64,000 bases of DNA. Origin: Acidaminococcus fermentans_A. GTDB taxonomy: Bacteria > Bacillota > Negativicutes > Acidaminococcales > Acidaminococcaceae. The notes beneath the pieces are model-generated. The model made no database searches, had not been told where the DNA came from, and saw only the letters and a list, made by a program, of their open reading frames with translations. Below, piece by piece: positions 23,313 to 31,403 of this stretch (its first letter is position 1; every line of letters begins with the position of its first letter). The DNA lies in NCBI RefSeq assembly GCF_052216985.1, contig NZ_JBQOUY010000002.1, positions 1-64,000 of the forward strand, in the 5' to 3' direction. Position numbers and translations under genes: made by a program.

Positions 23313-24509
23313 ATGGAGAACGAAATCAAGATCGTGACCCGGAAACCCAGCGGGAAATGTCAATGGGACGGGCTTTTTACCCGACAGGCAGCAGAAACGG
23401 CCCGGAACTTCCATCGGACCATCCCAGGATATGCGCCCACGCCCCTGGTGGATTTGAAGGGATTGGCAAAACACTTGGGGCTGGAGGCGTTCTATGTGAA
23501 AGATGAAAGCTTCCGGTTCGGCCTCAATGCCTTCAAGGGACTGGGAGGCAGTTTCTGCGTGGCCCAAGTACTGGGAGAGAAACTGGGGATCCCCATAACA
23601 GAATTGACCTTTGCCCGGCTCCAAGATCCTGCAGTCCATGCCAAGATCAAAGACCTGTGTTTTGTGACGGCCACTGACGGGAACCACGGCCGAGGCATTG
23701 CTTGGACCGCCCACTGCCTGGGAGTGAAGAGCCGGGTATTCATGCCCAAAGGAAGTTCCCAGGAAAGACTGGAAAATATCCGGGCCCTGGGCAGCGATGC
23801 CTGTATCACGGAATTCAATTATGATGATACGGTGCGCCATGCTGCCCAGGTAGCGGAAGAAAATGGCGGAGTATTGGTCCAGGATACGGCTTGGGAAGGA
23901 TACGAAACCATTCCCGGGTGGATCATGGAAGGGTACACCACCCTGGCCCTGGAAGCGGCAGAGGCTCTATCCCAGCCACCCACACACATTTTCCTCCAGG
24001 CGGGAGTGGGGGCCATGAGTGGGGCCCTCACCGGTTTCTTCGCTGCTTATTACGGCAGCCAGAAGCCCGTGATCACCATCGTGGAACCCAATCGGGCGGA
24101 CTGCATCTTCCGTACTGCTGCTGCCGGGGATGGGAAGCTCCACACTGTGACTGGGGCATTGGACACCATTATGGCCGGATTGGCCTGCGGGGAACCCTGT
24201 ACCTTGGGCTGGGGGGAACTGGCAGCTCATGCCGAGCATTTCGCTTCTGTTCCTGATTGGGTGGCGGCCCAAGGCATGCGGATCCTGGGCGCACCGGTCC
24301 TCGGGGACCCCAGGGTGATTTCCGGAGAAAGCGGAGCGGCGACCAGCGGCTTTGTCTGTGAACTGTACCGGAACAAAGAGCAGAAACTCCTGAGAGAGGA
24401 GCTGGGCCTGGACAAAGATTCCCGGGTCCTGTGCATCAGCACCGAAGGCGCTACGGATCGGGAAAGCTACCGGAGCATCGTCTGGGATGGAACCTGGGCA
24501 AGAGGCTGA
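23313..24509 (+). CDS. dpaL: Diaminopropionate ammonia-lyase (DpaL/YgeX)
   Basis: A PLP enzyme of 398 residues that converts 2,3-diaminopropionate to pyruvate and two ammonia. The PLP Lys sits in the motif LNAFKGLGGS at about residues 72-81. TDGNHGRGIAW (about 120-130) binds the substrate carboxylate and LQAGVGAMSGALTGF (about 225-239) the PLP phosphate region. The C-terminus CISTEGATD is typical of the family. ATG 23313 is preferred because AAGGGAG is seven bases upstream; ATG 23307 is too close. As last gene of the hydrolase/symporter/M20 operon it provides the catabolic step that yields pyruvate. A degraded partial copy of its own gene lies directly downstream. Confidence 0.93.
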   Translation: MENEIKIVTRKPSGKCQWDGLFTRQAAETARNFHRTIPGYAPTPLVDLKGLAKHLGLEAFYVKDESFRFGLNAFKGLGGSFCVAQVLGEKLGIPITELTFARLQDPAVHAKIKDLCFVTATDGNHGRGIAWTAHCLGVKSRVFMPKGSSQERLENIRALGSDACITEFNYDDTVRHAAQVAEENGGVLVQDTAWEGYETIPGWIMEGYTTLALEAAEALSQPPTHIFLQAGVGAMSGALTGFFAAYYGSQKPVITIVEPNRADCIFRTAAAGDGKLHTVTGALDTIMAGLACGEPCTLGWGELAAHAEHFASVPDWVAAQGMRILGAPVLGDPRVISGESGAATSGFVCELYRNKEQKLLREELGLDKDSRVLCISTEGATDRESYRSIVWDGTWARG

Positions 24510-26122
24510 GTTTCCCCTGGCTGTGCAATAATTTTGGGAGCAGTTTCTGCATTTCCCAGGTCCTCTGTATCAGCACAGAAGGGGATACGGACTGGACCCA
24601 GAAAGACAAATTCTCTGGGAACGATACTGGGCAAGAAGCTGAGCTCCACCGTCCGTGGTCCAATTCCATACTTGCTTCCTTCATCAGATATCGATTTGGG
24701 GCGGAAGCTGTAGCTGATTCCCCCCAACACTGCGTAAATTTCATATCTGTTTTCGGGTTCGCGGATCATCCGGTTGAGGTCCAATTTCAGCCGGATGATT
24801 CTTTGCATCTTTTCGGTCAGAGACTGTGCCTGTTCCAGTGCGGCCAGAAAGGGATCCCTGGCATCAGCAGGATCGATCCATTGATTCTCCCAAAATTCTC
24901 TATAGTCATTAGCATCCAAGCCATATTTCTCTAATTCCGCCATCAAGTCGATAGCCGGACTGAGCAGCTGAGAAACACATTCCTTGTAACGGACATCTGC
25001 ATTCAGGTTTATTTTTTCTTTCTCTCGGATGTCATTTATCTCATGTTTGATCCTTTCGGCACGATGGGCAAGGAGATAATAGGCGGCTGCGAGCTCCTTC
25101 CGGTCCTGGAGACCATAAAGCCGAGAAGAATACAGCTTTTCCTTTCCCTCTTTTCCCATGATCATTTTTAATCGATCGTGGAGAATCTCTGCAGGATCAT
25201 AGATGATCAACGTATCTGGCGATGGGGTGTTTTTATAATCCAGGATGGCTTTCGTCAGTGGCCAATATCCGTATTTGATGGCTTTATACAGCTTCCGATG
25301 CAGGAGATTGTACCAGCGGCTACGGAGTTCAGGGCTTATATTTTCCCAGTGTGACACGTCTGCCAGCAGGTCTTCTTCCCACAGATAAAAGCCGGGGTGC
25401 CGGGGATCGTTGGGGGCAGCAGGGACCAAGGAAAGGCCGCCCTCAAAGAAGCCCTTTACAATCCAGGCATCCAGGGCTTCCCGGCTGGGGAACTCCAGGA
25501 GCTCCTGGGCTTTTTCCGGGGTGTAGAGCTGCTGGAGGATGATTTGGAGATAATCATATTTCTTTTTGCCCAGGAAGGACCAGTCCTCCTGATGCCACCG
25601 AAGGGACGCTTCTTTGTGGTTGGTGGATATTTCACCGGCCTTTATCTTGTAAAAATATCCCACATACAGCTGGGCCAGCCGGTTGGCATCATATAAATCC
25701 TTGTGTTTTTCTGTGGGAATCTTTTTTCGGAAACTGTCCTGGTAGGGGGACAGGAATTTCGCTAAGGTATTGCTTTCGCTATTGTTGTTATTGATAAAAT
25801 GTCTCCTAAAGAATCCCTTCACGTTCGGATCTTGGTAAATATCCAAAGGATTTTCAGGAGGGTCCTGTCCTTCCAGCTTGTCTTCGGGACAAAGATCCTG
25901 CAGATATTTTTCTCGAGCCTTCCGCAGTTTGCCAAGATTCTCATATGTTGGATATTCCATGAAACCGGTGTACAGCCAGGGATGGACAGCCGGGCCACAG
26001 AATTTTTTCATCAAATCTTCCAGAGGCAGCCAGCATTCGTTGACTGCAGATGGGAGGGTCATAATGTCCTTATCTGGATCAGTAGAGTCGATAACGTCTT
26101 TCCTTGTCTGTTTCATAGTCAC
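24467..26122 (-). CDS. Unrecognised large soluble protein, about 550 residues
   Basis: No domain was recognised. The product is hydrophilic, rich in charged and aromatic residues, mostly helical in appearance, without signal peptide or membrane segment. The middle has helix-rich stretches (AAAYYLLAHRAERIKHEINDIREKEKINL) and many WxxEx and Tyr motifs. GTG 26122 is preferred because GAGGTG is six bases upstream; GTG 26131 and ATG 26116 are alternatives. The last roughly 55 codons run antisense to the dpaL remnant and the 3' end of dpaL, so the native C-terminus was probably replaced by read-through into a neighbour. It is divergent from another unrecognised gene at 26227, and the pair may work together. 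Confidence 0.6.
   Translation of the reverse strand: MTMKQTRKDVIDSTDPDKDIMTLPSAVNECWLPLEDLMKKFCGPAVHPWLYTGFMEYPTYENLGKLRKAREKYLQDLCPEDKLEGQDPPENPLDIYQDPNVKGFFRRHFINNNNSESNTLAKFLSPYQDSFRKKIPTEKHKDLYDANRLAQLYVGYFYKIKAGEISTNHKEASLRWHQEDWSFLGKKKYDYLQIILQQLYTPEKAQELLEFPSREALDAWIVKGFFEGGLSLVPAAPNDPRHPGFYLWEEDLLADVSHWENISPELRSRWYNLLHRKLYKAIKYGYWPLTKAILDYKNTPSPDTLIIYDPAEILHDRLKMIMGKEGKEKLYSSRLYGLQDRKELAAAYYLLAHRAERIKHEINDIREKEKINLNADVRYKECVSQLLSPAIDLMAELEKYGLDANDYREFWENQWIDPADARDPFLAALEQAQSLTEKMQRIIRLKLDLNRMIREPENRYEIYAVLGGISYSFRPKSISDEGSKYGIGPRTVELSFLPSIVPREFVFLGPVRIPFCADTEDLGNAETAPKIIAQPGETQPLAQVPSQTMLR
24534..24642 (+). pseudogene. Remnant of a second dpaL copy
   Basis: About 110 bases resemble two separate parts of dpaL fused together. 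LGSSFCISQVL matches LGGSFCVAQVL of the PLP-Lys region, and CISTEGDTD followed, after a frame change, by PERQILWERYWARS matches the C-terminus CISTEGATDRES..IVWDGTWARG. The middle of the gene is absent. It looks like a tandem duplicate that suffered an internal deletion and frameshift. Confidence 0.6.
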
Positions 26123-26165
26123 GATGTTCACCTCAGAAAAAATAAGAAAAATAACAATTTTACCT

Positions 26166-26194
26166 TTGTCTGGAAGGATCCGGCCGTGTATAGT
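26166..26194 (+). promoter_or_regulatory. Promoter of the 265-residue unknown gene
   Basis: TTGTCT (26166-26171), 17-base spacer and TATAGT (26189-26194), 33 bases before the ATG. It lies in the short region shared with the divergent gene. Confidence 0.6.
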
Positions 26195-26226
26195 GGAGAC
26201 AGCGATAACAAAGGAGTTGATTCAAT

Positions 26227-27024
26227 ATGGACAAAGATCTTCTAAACTACATGAGGCTCTTCAATGGCACCCAGCACCCGATCCGTCTTTTTCGGTACCG
26301 GGAGCGTCCGTCTTACAGCCGAGGCCTGAAGGGGTATGGGATTGCCTGGTATCTGGCAGAGTATCAGAGGGATCCGGAAGTGGATAGGGAAATCCCCGAG
26401 GATCATCCTCTTAGTGTATCCAGGGGGAAGCATTCTTTTATGGACGGAGAGTATCATATGGCATTGCCCAATGGGATGGATGCCGACATGCAAATCGACT
26501 ATCCGGATCGGCCGTACGACATTGTCATTATCAGCAGCCGGTATGCCCAGGTTGCAGGAAATGAGAAGGGCGGTATCGATCCCTTTTACCTCGATAGCCT
26601 CTACCTGGCTGAACCTTTGTACAAGGGCAATCCAGATGAAGACCCCTTTGCGGAGAGGATAGGTACTGCCTTTTTCCGCAAATTCAGGTATCCGCTGCTG
26701 CCTGCTGCTTATCTTCAGCGGCTGGATCCTGATTCCGCACTGCTCCGGTCTCCTTTTGGGGGAAATGAACAGCAGTTAGGCCAACAGCTGGCTTCCTATT
26801 GGAAGGATCCTTTGAAGGCAGGAGTTTCGCTGGCAGGGATGATTGCCAGCTTGAGAGTGTATGATCCCCAACGGGATCCTCGACAGAGCAGCAGCTGGCA
26901 GGAGAGCCGGAACTGGTGGATGCTCGCCGGTGCAGTCGACCAGTTCCTGGAGTATCGAGAAATGGAACAGCAAAGGACCTTCATGCAGCAGGCCTTCGTC
27001 TATGGTGACCAGGCGGGAATCTAA
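26227..27024 (+). CDS. Unrecognised soluble protein, 265 residues
   Basis: No family was recognised. It is hydrophilic, lacks a signal peptide and membrane segment, and contains a beta-rich central part (YDIVIISSRYAQVAGNEKGG) and a helical C-terminus with several Trp (SSWQESRNWWMLAGAVDQFL). The opening LLNYMRLFNGTQHPIRLFRYRERPSYSRG could fold as a small N-terminal module. GGAG lies just before the ATG. It is transcribed away from the 550-residue unknown protein from a compact divergent region of about 100 bases. Codon use is like that of the surrounding core genes, so recent transfer is not evident. Confidence 0.6.
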   Translation: MDKDLLNYMRLFNGTQHPIRLFRYRERPSYSRGLKGYGIAWYLAEYQRDPEVDREIPEDHPLSVSRGKHSFMDGEYHMALPNGMDADMQIDYPDRPYDIVIISSRYAQVAGNEKGGIDPFYLDSLYLAEPLYKGNPDEDPFAERIGTAFFRKFRYPLLPAAYLQRLDPDSALLRSPFGGNEQQLGQQLASYWKDPLKAGVSLAGMIASLRVYDPQRDPRQSSSWQESRNWWMLAGAVDQFLEYREMEQQRTFMQQAFVYGDQAGI

Positions 27025-27122
27025 AAAAGTCAAAGAATTAAAAAAAGATCCATGATTAAAGATTATTAAGCAGAGGGCAGGGCAGTTTAGGAATCCTGCA
27101 AAACTATTATACACGAAAGGAA

Positions 27123-27153
27123 GGGGCCGTTGTACGTTCTGTGCAACAGCCCC
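27123..27153 (-). terminator. Terminator of metNI (GGGGCTGTTGC family)
   Basis: Minus-strand stem GGGGCTGTTGCAC paired with GTACAACGGCCCC, a five-base loop and a TTCCTTTC tail, directly after the metI stop. Confidence 0.8.
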
Positions 27154-27157
27154 TATC

Positions 27158-27820
27158 CTATTTGATTTTCGTCTTATTCAATTTAGCCGAGATCCGGTTC
27201 CCGATGGTCTGGACCACTTGGACCAGGACAATCAGCACGATCACCGTGGCCACCATGGTATCTGCCTGGAACCGCTGATAGCCGTACCGGATGGCCAAGT
27301 CTCCCAGGCCACCGCCACCCAGGGCGCCGGCCATGGCACTGGAACCGATCAGGCTGATCACCGCCAAGGTGATGCCCAGCACGATGGAATGCATGGCTTC
27401 CGGCAGCAGTACTTTCCAGATGATCTGCATGGGACTGGCCCCCATGCTCTGGGCTGCCTCGATGACCCCCGGATCCACTTCCAGGAGGGACGATTCGATG
27501 ATCCGGGAAATGAACGGGGTGCAGGAAATGGTCAACGGGACGATGGCAGCGGTGGTCCCGATGGAAGAACCCACGATCAGCCGGGTCAGGGGGATGATGG
27601 CCACCATGAGGATGATGAAGGGCACGGAACGGAGAGCGTTGACGATGGAGCCCAGGGTCTTGTGGAGAGCAGCATTCTCTTTGATGTGGCCTTTTCCGGT
27701 AATGGTCAGGATCACCCCCAGGGGGATGCCGAACAGGGATGCAATGGCAGCAGACAGGGCCACCATATAGAGGGTTTCCCCCAGGGCCTTGACCAGCAGA
27801 TGGATCATATTAGGAGACAT
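27158..27820 (-). CDS. metI: Methionine ABC transporter permease MetI
   Basis: A 220-residue inner-membrane permease with five predicted helices. The MetI coupling loop EAAQSMGASPMQIIWKVLLP (about 141-160) and SLIGSSAMAGALGGGGLGDL near 180-199 are diagnostic. It overlaps the 3' end of metN by about eleven bases and so is translationally coupled. No metQ binding-protein gene follows; the operon ends at the terminator at 27123-27153. Confidence 0.95.
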   Translation of the reverse strand: MSPNMIHLLVKALGETLYMVALSAAIASLFGIPLGVILTITGKGHIKENAALHKTLGSIVNALRSVPFIILMVAIIPLTRLIVGSSIGTTAAIVPLTISCTPFISRIIESSLLEVDPGVIEAAQSMGASPMQIIWKVLLPEAMHSIVLGITLAVISLIGSSAMAGALGGGGLGDLAIRYGYQRFQADTMVATVIVLIVLVQVVQTIGNRISAKLNKTKIK

Positions 27821-28847
27821 AACCGATCACCTCATCTTTCACTTGTCTTTCATGGAGGTAATCCAGGGCCTTTTTCAGGTGGTCCTCGTCGCCTTCTACT
27901 TCAATGAGCAGGGTCCCGAAGGGGGTATCCTGCAGGGTTTCGATATTGGCCGTGAGGATGTTCACGTTGGTATCGTATTCTTTGATCAGCACGGAGACGA
28001 TGGGCTCCCCGGCGCTGTCCCCGATGAAGCTCAGGCTCACCAGGGCCTTGTCTCCGGGACGGTATTCCTTGTGGATGTCCAGCTTCTTGACGAAATCCGG
28101 CAGGTCATTGTGCTGGATGCTGGCTACGAATTCTTTGGTAGTGGCTTTCTGGGGATTGGTGAAGATATCCACCATGGAGCCCTGTTCGATGATCTCCCCG
28201 TTTTCGATGACGGCCACTCGGTCGCAGATCTCTTTCACCACGTTCATCTGGTGGGTGATCATGACGATGGTGATGTGGAGCCGTTTGTTGATGTCCCGGA
28301 GCAGGGAGAGGATGCTTTCCGTGGTCTGGGGATCCAGGGCAGAAGTGGCTTCATCGCACAGGAGCACCTTGGGGTCGCTGGCCAGGGCCCGGGCGATGCC
28401 TACCCGCTGTTTCTGCCCGCCGGAAAGCTGGCTGGGGTAGTGGTCGGCACGGTCGCTGAGTCCCACCAGGTCCAGCAGGGGAGCCACCTTCTTTTGGATG
28501 GCAGCTTTGTCCATGCCCTGGATTTCCAGGGGGAAAGCGATGTTGCCGTAGACCGTGCGGCTGGAGAGCAGATTGAAATGCTGGAAGATCATGCCGATGT
28601 TCTGCCGGGCCTTCCGCAGCTGTTCCTCGCCCAGTGCGGTCATCTCCTGGCCGTCCACGATTACTTTGCCGCTGGTGGGCTTTTCCAGCATGTTGATGCA
28701 CCGGACCAGGGTGCTCTTGCCGGCCCCGGATAGGCCGATGATCCCGAAGATCTCGCCTTCATCGATGGTCAGATTGATATCCTTCAGGGCATGCAGATCC
28801 CCTGAAGCTGTATGATAGATCTTTTCGATATGCTGCAGTTCTATCAT
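27810..28847 (-). CDS. metN: Methionine ABC transporter ATPase MetN
   Basis: A 345-residue ATPase. Walker A GLSGAGKST (about 37-45), Q-loop FQHFNLL, signature LSGGQKQRVGIARAL (about 141-155), Walker B LLCDEATSALD and switch His in MITHQMNV. The C-terminal NIL/C2 regulatory domain (about 265-340) binds methionine and inhibits transport in characterised homologues. It is the first gene of the operon and is controlled by the SAM-I riboswitch in its leader. Confidence 0.96.
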   Translation of the reverse strand: MIELQHIEKIYHTASGDLHALKDINLTIDEGEIFGIIGLSGAGKSTLVRCINMLEKPTSGKVIVDGQEMTALGEEQLRKARQNIGMIFQHFNLLSSRTVYGNIAFPLEIQGMDKAAIQKKVAPLLDLVGLSDRADHYPSQLSGGQKQRVGIARALASDPKVLLCDEATSALDPQTTESILSLLRDINKRLHITIVMITHQMNVVKEICDRVAVIENGEIIEQGSMVDIFTNPQKATTKEFVASIQHNDLPDFVKKLDIHKEYRPGDKALVSLSFIGDSAGEPIVSVLIKEYDTNVNILTANIETLQDTPFGTLLIEVEGDEDHLKKALDYLHERQVKDEVIGYVS

Positions 28848-28867
28848 GGGGGTTCACCTCCGTAGAA

Positions 28868-29030
28868 ATAAAAAAACCTCTTCATCTGATGTGAAGAGGA
28901 ATCAGTTAGGCTTACTCATCTTCATCTTTCAGGCACTGCCTGGTGGACTTAGCACCGTTCAGCCGGCTGAGCCGCTGATGGTTGCCGTAACTTCATTGGG
29001 CCAGTCCCTCCGTTACTCTCGATGAAATCA
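28868..29030 (-). promoter_or_regulatory. SAM-I (S-box) riboswitch with terminator, upstream of metNI
   Basis: On the minus strand the conserved S-box core is present: GAGGGACTGGCCC, ATGAAG, GGCAACC, then GGTGCTAAGTCC. The P1 helix is formed by TTCATC (from 29026) and GATGAA (near 28922). The expression platform is the stem CCTCTTCA/TGAAGAGG (28877-28899) followed by seven T residues, a clear transcription terminator. SAM binding should switch metNI off. Confidence 0.95.
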
Positions 29031-29041
29031 ATGCGAATTAA

Positions 29042-29070
29042 ATGATACCGTATAAAGTACAGTTTGTCAA
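29042..29070 (-). promoter_or_regulatory. Promoter of the S-box leader and metNI
   Basis: Minus strand: TTGACA (29070-29065), 17-base spacer and TATCAT (29047-29042), a few bases ahead of the riboswitch. Confidence 0.82.
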
Positions 29071-29161
29071 TGGGGATTGAAGGAAGAAACACTCAACTAC
29101 CTATCCACTTAACCACTTTATCCCATCCCTCAAAAAATTTTCACAAATTCCCAAAAACTAC

Positions 29162-29190
29162 TTGCATTTATCGCGTCATCGTAGTAAAGT
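29162..29190 (+). promoter_or_regulatory. Promoter of the yerC-his operon
   Basis: TTGCAT (29162-29167), 17-base spacer and TAAAGT (29185-29190). ACTAC (29158-29162) and GTAGT (29181-29185) form a spaced inverted repeat around the -35 and the -10, a possible operator for the first gene product. Confidence 0.62.
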
Positions 29191-29264
29191 AATAAATCAG
29201 TAAAGCAAATATTCCGGAAGCGACCGGAACAGTAAGGAATCTGGAAGAGAAAGGGGTTACGATC

Positions 29265-29567
29265 ATGGTAGCCGGATTGAATGAACGGGAACTGAAACAG
29301 TTGGCCAAAGCCTTTACCCTGCTGCAGGATGTGGACGGCAGCCTGGCCTTCCTGGAAGATATCTGCACCCCCAATGAGCTGAAGGCACTGAGCCAGCGGC
29401 TGGAAGTGGCGGTGCGTCTTCATCGCGGCGAAAACTATGCCAAGATTGTCAAGGATACGGGCGCCAGCAGCACCACCGTATCCCGGGTCAATCGTTGTCT
29501 GAACTATGGAGCGGGAGGGTATCGCACCCTGATCCCCATCTTGACTGAAGGAGCTAACGAGAAATGA
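29265..29567 (+). CDS. YerC/YecD family TrpR-like regulator
   Basis: A 100-residue all-helical protein of the TrpR superfamily. The DNA-reading part is ENYAKIVKDTGASSTTVSRVNRCLNYG at about 56-82. Such proteins head histidine operons in several Firmicutes and have been proposed as histidine-responsive repressors; here the gene also leads the his cluster and overlaps hisZ by an ATGA, so autoregulation of the operon is likely (inference from context). TrpR-type fold without a separate ligand domain. Confidence 0.85.
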   Translation: MVAGLNERELKQLAKAFTLLQDVDGSLAFLEDICTPNELKALSQRLEVAVRLHRGENYAKIVKDTGASSTTVSRVNRCLNYGAGGYRTLIPILTEGANEK

Positions 29568-30739
29568 GCAACAGTACTGTACTGCGGATCCCTTACGGGA
29601 CCAAAGATATCCTGCCGGGGGATGCCCGGATGAAACGGGAACTGGAAGACCGGATCGCCGGGAATTTCCTTTCTTGGGGGTATGATGAAGCCATCACCCC
29701 GACCATTGAATACGCCGACACCTTTGCCCTGAGCGGGGCCGGCATCAGCGATGAAAGCATGCGGTTCATGGACCGGAACAACCGGACGGTGATGCTCCGG
29801 AGCGAAATGACCACCCCTCTGGCCCGGATGGTGGCCACCCGGCTGAAGAACGATAGGGGTGTGAAGCGGCTGTTCTACATCGCCAATGTGTTCCGTCACG
29901 AACAGACCCAGGCCGGCCGCCAGTGCGAATTCTCCCAGGCGGGGATCGAGATGATCGGAGCCGAAGCTCCCATGGCGGATGCAGAAGTCCTGGCCCTGGC
30001 CGTCAGCAGCCTGCAGGCCGCCGGACTCCAGGATTTCCTCATCAGCATCGGTCACAGCGCTTTCCTGGCGGGGCTCATGGAAGAAGCCAAGCTGACGGAC
30101 AAGCAGGCGGACTTCGTCAAGACCATGATCCTGAGCCACAATGCAGTAGGCCTGGAAGAGGCAGCCGATCGGTTCATCCCCAAGGAACTGAAGGACCTGT
30201 TCCGGGATCTGCTCTATCTCCAAGGCGGCCGGGACCTGCTGGATACCTTGGAAACCCGGGTGAAGAATCCTAAGAGCCTGGATGCCCTGAAGAACCTGAA
30301 AGCCATCTATAAACTGGCAGAATCCTACGGGGTGGACCAGTACCTGTCCTTCGACTTGTCCTTGATCCGGAACTTCGATTATTACACCGGCATGGTGTTC
30401 GAAGCCTATGCCCCCCAGATCGGGTTCAATATCTGCGGTGGCGGCCGGTACGACCATATGATGGAAGCCTTCGGAGATCCGGAACCGGCTACGGGGTTTG
30501 CCATGGGCATCGACCGGATCATCCTGTCCCTGCGCCGGGACGGCCGGTTCAACCGGGAATCTAAATGGGATATCTACGTTGCTTGGGCTCCTGGCTGCCA
30601 GGACAAAGCCATCCAGAAGGCCATCGAGCTGCGCAAGGGCGGCAAGAACGTGAAAGTGGCCACCAATGCCCTGACCCCGGAAGAAGCAGCCAAAGCCTGT
30701 GCGGCCAACCGGTGTGAAGCCGTAGCATATGTAGGATAG
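29564..30739 (+). CDS. hisZ: ATP phosphoribosyltransferase regulatory subunit HisZ
   Basis: A 391-residue HisRS-like protein without tRNA synthetase function that activates short-form HisG. Class II core motifs are visible: PYGTKDILPGDARMKRELED at the start, MLRSEMTTPLARMVATR at about 84-100, and FDYYTGMVFEAYAPQIGFNICGGGRYD at about 271-297. It is needed because the HisG encoded next lacks its own regulatory domain. The stop lies 13 bases before hisG. Confidence 0.93.
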   Translation: MSNSTVLRIPYGTKDILPGDARMKRELEDRIAGNFLSWGYDEAITPTIEYADTFALSGAGISDESMRFMDRNNRTVMLRSEMTTPLARMVATRLKNDRGVKRLFYIANVFRHEQTQAGRQCEFSQAGIEMIGAEAPMADAEVLALAVSSLQAAGLQDFLISIGHSAFLAGLMEEAKLTDKQADFVKTMILSHNAVGLEEAADRFIPKELKDLFRDLLYLQGGRDLLDTLETRVKNPKSLDALKNLKAIYKLAESYGVDQYLSFDLSLIRNFDYYTGMVFEAYAPQIGFNICGGGRYDHMMEAFGDPEPATGFAMGIDRIILSLRRDGRFNRESKWDIYVAWAPGCQDKAIQKAIELRKGGKNVKVATNALTPEEAAKACAANRCEAVAYVG

Positions 30740-30752
30740 GAGAGAAAACGGA

Positions 30753-31403
30753 ATGGATTATTTGACAATTGCCCTGCCTAAGGGAAAACTTTTTGCAAAA
30801 TCTGTGGAACTCCTTGCCAAGGTCGGTTATGCGGCGGAAAACGTGGTGGAAGATTCCCGGAAGCTGGTCATCACCAATGAAGAGACCAAGGTGAAGTTCA
30901 TCATCGTGAAGACGGTGGACCTGCCCACCTATGTGGAATACGGAGCGGCGGATATCGGCATCATCGGCAAGGATGTGCTCAATGAAGAGCGGAAGGACAT
31001 CTACGAACTGCTGGATATGGGCTATGGCGGCTGCCATCTGATGATGGCGGTGCCGGAAGCCAAAGTACTGCCTGAGATCACCGATTACGCCCATATGCGG
31101 GTGGCCACCAAATATCCCAAATGCGCGGCGGATTTCTTCGACAAGCTAGGGATGCAGATGGAAATCATTAAACTGAATGGTTCTATCGAACTGGGGCCCA
31201 TCGTAGGGCTCAGCGAAATGATCGTGGATATCGTCCAGACAGGCCGGACCTTGCGGGAAAACCATCTGAAGGAAGTAGCTACGGTGTTCCCGTCCACCGC
31301 CCGTCTCATTGCCAATAAAGTCAGCTTCAAGATGCAGTACGACCGGATCCGGAAGCTGGTAGAAGATCTGAAAGTGGTCCTGAAGGAGGAAAAACCAGAA
31401 TGA
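30753..31403 (+). CDS. hisG: ATP phosphoribosyltransferase, short form, HisG
   Basis: First enzyme of histidine synthesis, 216 residues, catalytic part only. The opening LTIALPKGKLFAKSVELL, the GAADIGIIGKDVL segment near 68-80 and the PRPP-loop region IVQTGRTLRENHLKE near 160-174 are conserved. Short HisG works as a hetero-octamer with HisZ, present just upstream. Overlaps hisD by ATGA. Confidence 0.95.
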   Translation: MDYLTIALPKGKLFAKSVELLAKVGYAAENVVEDSRKLVITNEETKVKFIIVKTVDLPTYVEYGAADIGIIGKDVLNEERKDIYELLDMGYGGCHLMMAVPEAKVLPEITDYAHMRVATKYPKCAADFFDKLGMQMEIIKLNGSIELGPIVGLSEMIVDIVQTGRTLRENHLKEVATVFPSTARLIANKVSFKMQYDRIRKLVEDLKVVLKEEKPE

